In this document: in pieces, positions 5,160 to 5,662 of the stretch | How the letters are laid out: each line of letters starts with the position of its first letter | Position numbering within the stretch: position 1 is the stretch's first letter | Assembly (NCBI GenBank): GCA_903845455.1 | Contig: CAIMXN010000131.1 | Coordinates: 1 to 5,662 of the forward strand | DNA length: 5,662 bases | Origin: an uncultured beta proteobacterium | GTDB lineage: Bacteria > Pseudomonadota > Gammaproteobacteria > Burkholderiales > Burkholderiaceae | Direction: 5' to 3' | Made by a program: the position numbers and the translations under genes | The notes under the pieces: model-generated | Databases searched by the model: none | The model's input: the letters and a program-made list of their open reading frames with translations, nothing else | What the model was told of the DNA's origin: nothing

Positions 5160-5662
5160 ATGACAGCAAACTCAGACCAACAAGAGGAATTCGAGTCATT
5201 TTATCAAGGTAATACTGGACATGCTGTGATTATGTTGCCTGGACTTTGTGGCTCAGAACTCGAAATGGGGGCTATTCCTAGACTGATTAAGCAATCTGGC
5301 CATACTGTAGCCATCCCCCACATCCCAGGATATTCAGCGCATACAAAGATTACGGATTACTCAGAATGGATTGAAAGTGTCGATATATTAGCCCAAAACC
5401 TCTTGCGATCGCATACCAGCATTTCTATGGTCGGCTTAAGTATGGGGGCCACTCTTTGTCTTGCTGTAGCCGAGCAAAATCAGAGTATTCAAAGCCTCGT
5501 TCTTTTAGCGCCAGTGTTGTCATTTGATGGCTGGGCAACACCCTGGTACCACCCCCTCCTTTCAATTATGTATAAGTTGGGAATACGCAATTGGCATTAC
5601 AAGGAAAGCGCACCCTACGGTGTTAAAAATCAAGAATTACGTCGTCGCATCGAGCGTGCTGT
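5160..5662 (+). CDS. Alpha/beta hydrolase (carboxylesterase-like), N-terminal part, cut by window end
   Basis: The first 167 codons are present. No signal peptide is seen, so the enzyme should be cytosolic. Strand and oxyanion loop AVIMLPGLCGS lie at 22-32, a cap-proximal IPHIPGYS at 52-59, and the nucleophile elbow G92-L-S94-M-G96 at 92-96, followed by SLVLLAPVLSFDGW (112-125). These match serine hydrolases of the carboxylesterase/monoacylglycerol-lipase type (Hydrolase_4 / S33-like). The catalytic Asp and His would lie beyond the window, so an intact triad cannot be confirmed and the substrate is unknown. The ATG at 5160-5162 lacks a good Shine-Dalgarno sequence, but it is the first ATG in this open frame before the conserved core. 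The gene is divergent from the DUF4118 gene across 59 bp. It is not closely similar to the YqiA-like hydrolase in the same window. Confidence 0.85.
   Translation, partial: MTANSDQQEEFESFYQGNTGHAVIMLPGLCGSELEMGAIPRLIKQSGHTVAIPHIPGYSAHTKITDYSEWIESVDILAQNLLRSHTSISMVGLSMGATLCLAVAEQNQSIQSLVLLAPVLSFDGWATPWYHPLLSIMYKLGIRNWHYKESAPYGVKNQELRRRIERA

Overview
This window looks like chromosomal DNA from a low-GC member of the Burkholderiaceae, most likely Polynucleobacter or a close relative. The basis is the overall protein flavour: a GlxR very like the beta-proteobacterial form, a DUF3108 protein, a YqiA-type esterase and a short M48 lipoprotein, all in moderately AT-rich DNA. I could not run a search, so this placement is an inference. 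I see no sign of phage, transposon, CRISPR, tRNA or rRNA.

Layout, left to right: (1) 1-214 (+) is the C-terminal end of a K+ channel-like protein carrying the selectivity-filter signature. (2) 211-2720 (-) is a three-gene cluster transcribed right to left: glxR (tartronate semialdehyde reductase), a YqiA-like alpha/beta hydrolase 5 bp later, then a membrane-anchored DUF3108 protein 42 bp later. Its last gene shares stop-codon bases with the channel gene. (3) 2721-2872 is a 152-bp divergent control region. (4) 2873-4314 (+) is a two-gene envelope operon: an exported protein built from two copies of one domain, then a lipoprotein zinc metallopeptidase (M48) 17 bp later. (5) 4317-4547 (-) is a tiny exported proline-rich protein, convergent with the peptidase and possibly leaderless. 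(6) 4648-5100 (-) is a four-helix DUF4118 membrane protein that stops where a PAS/kinase part would begin. (7) 5160-5662 (+) is the N-terminal part of a second alpha/beta hydrolase, cut by the window edge.

The common theme is the cell envelope: seven of the eight genes except GlxR and the two cytosolic hydrolases encode exported or membrane products (channel, DUF3108 protein, duplicated-domain protein, M48 lipoprotein, proline-rich peptide, DUF4118 protein make six). GlxR is the only clear central-metabolism enzyme and lacks its usual glyoxylate-pathway partners here. The most interesting detail is that the DUF3108 protein's N-terminal helix has the Ser-His-aliphatic-Ser spacing of the TonB transmembrane helix, which suggests possible coupling to an ExbBD-type motor. 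There are no gene-free stretches over 300 bases.
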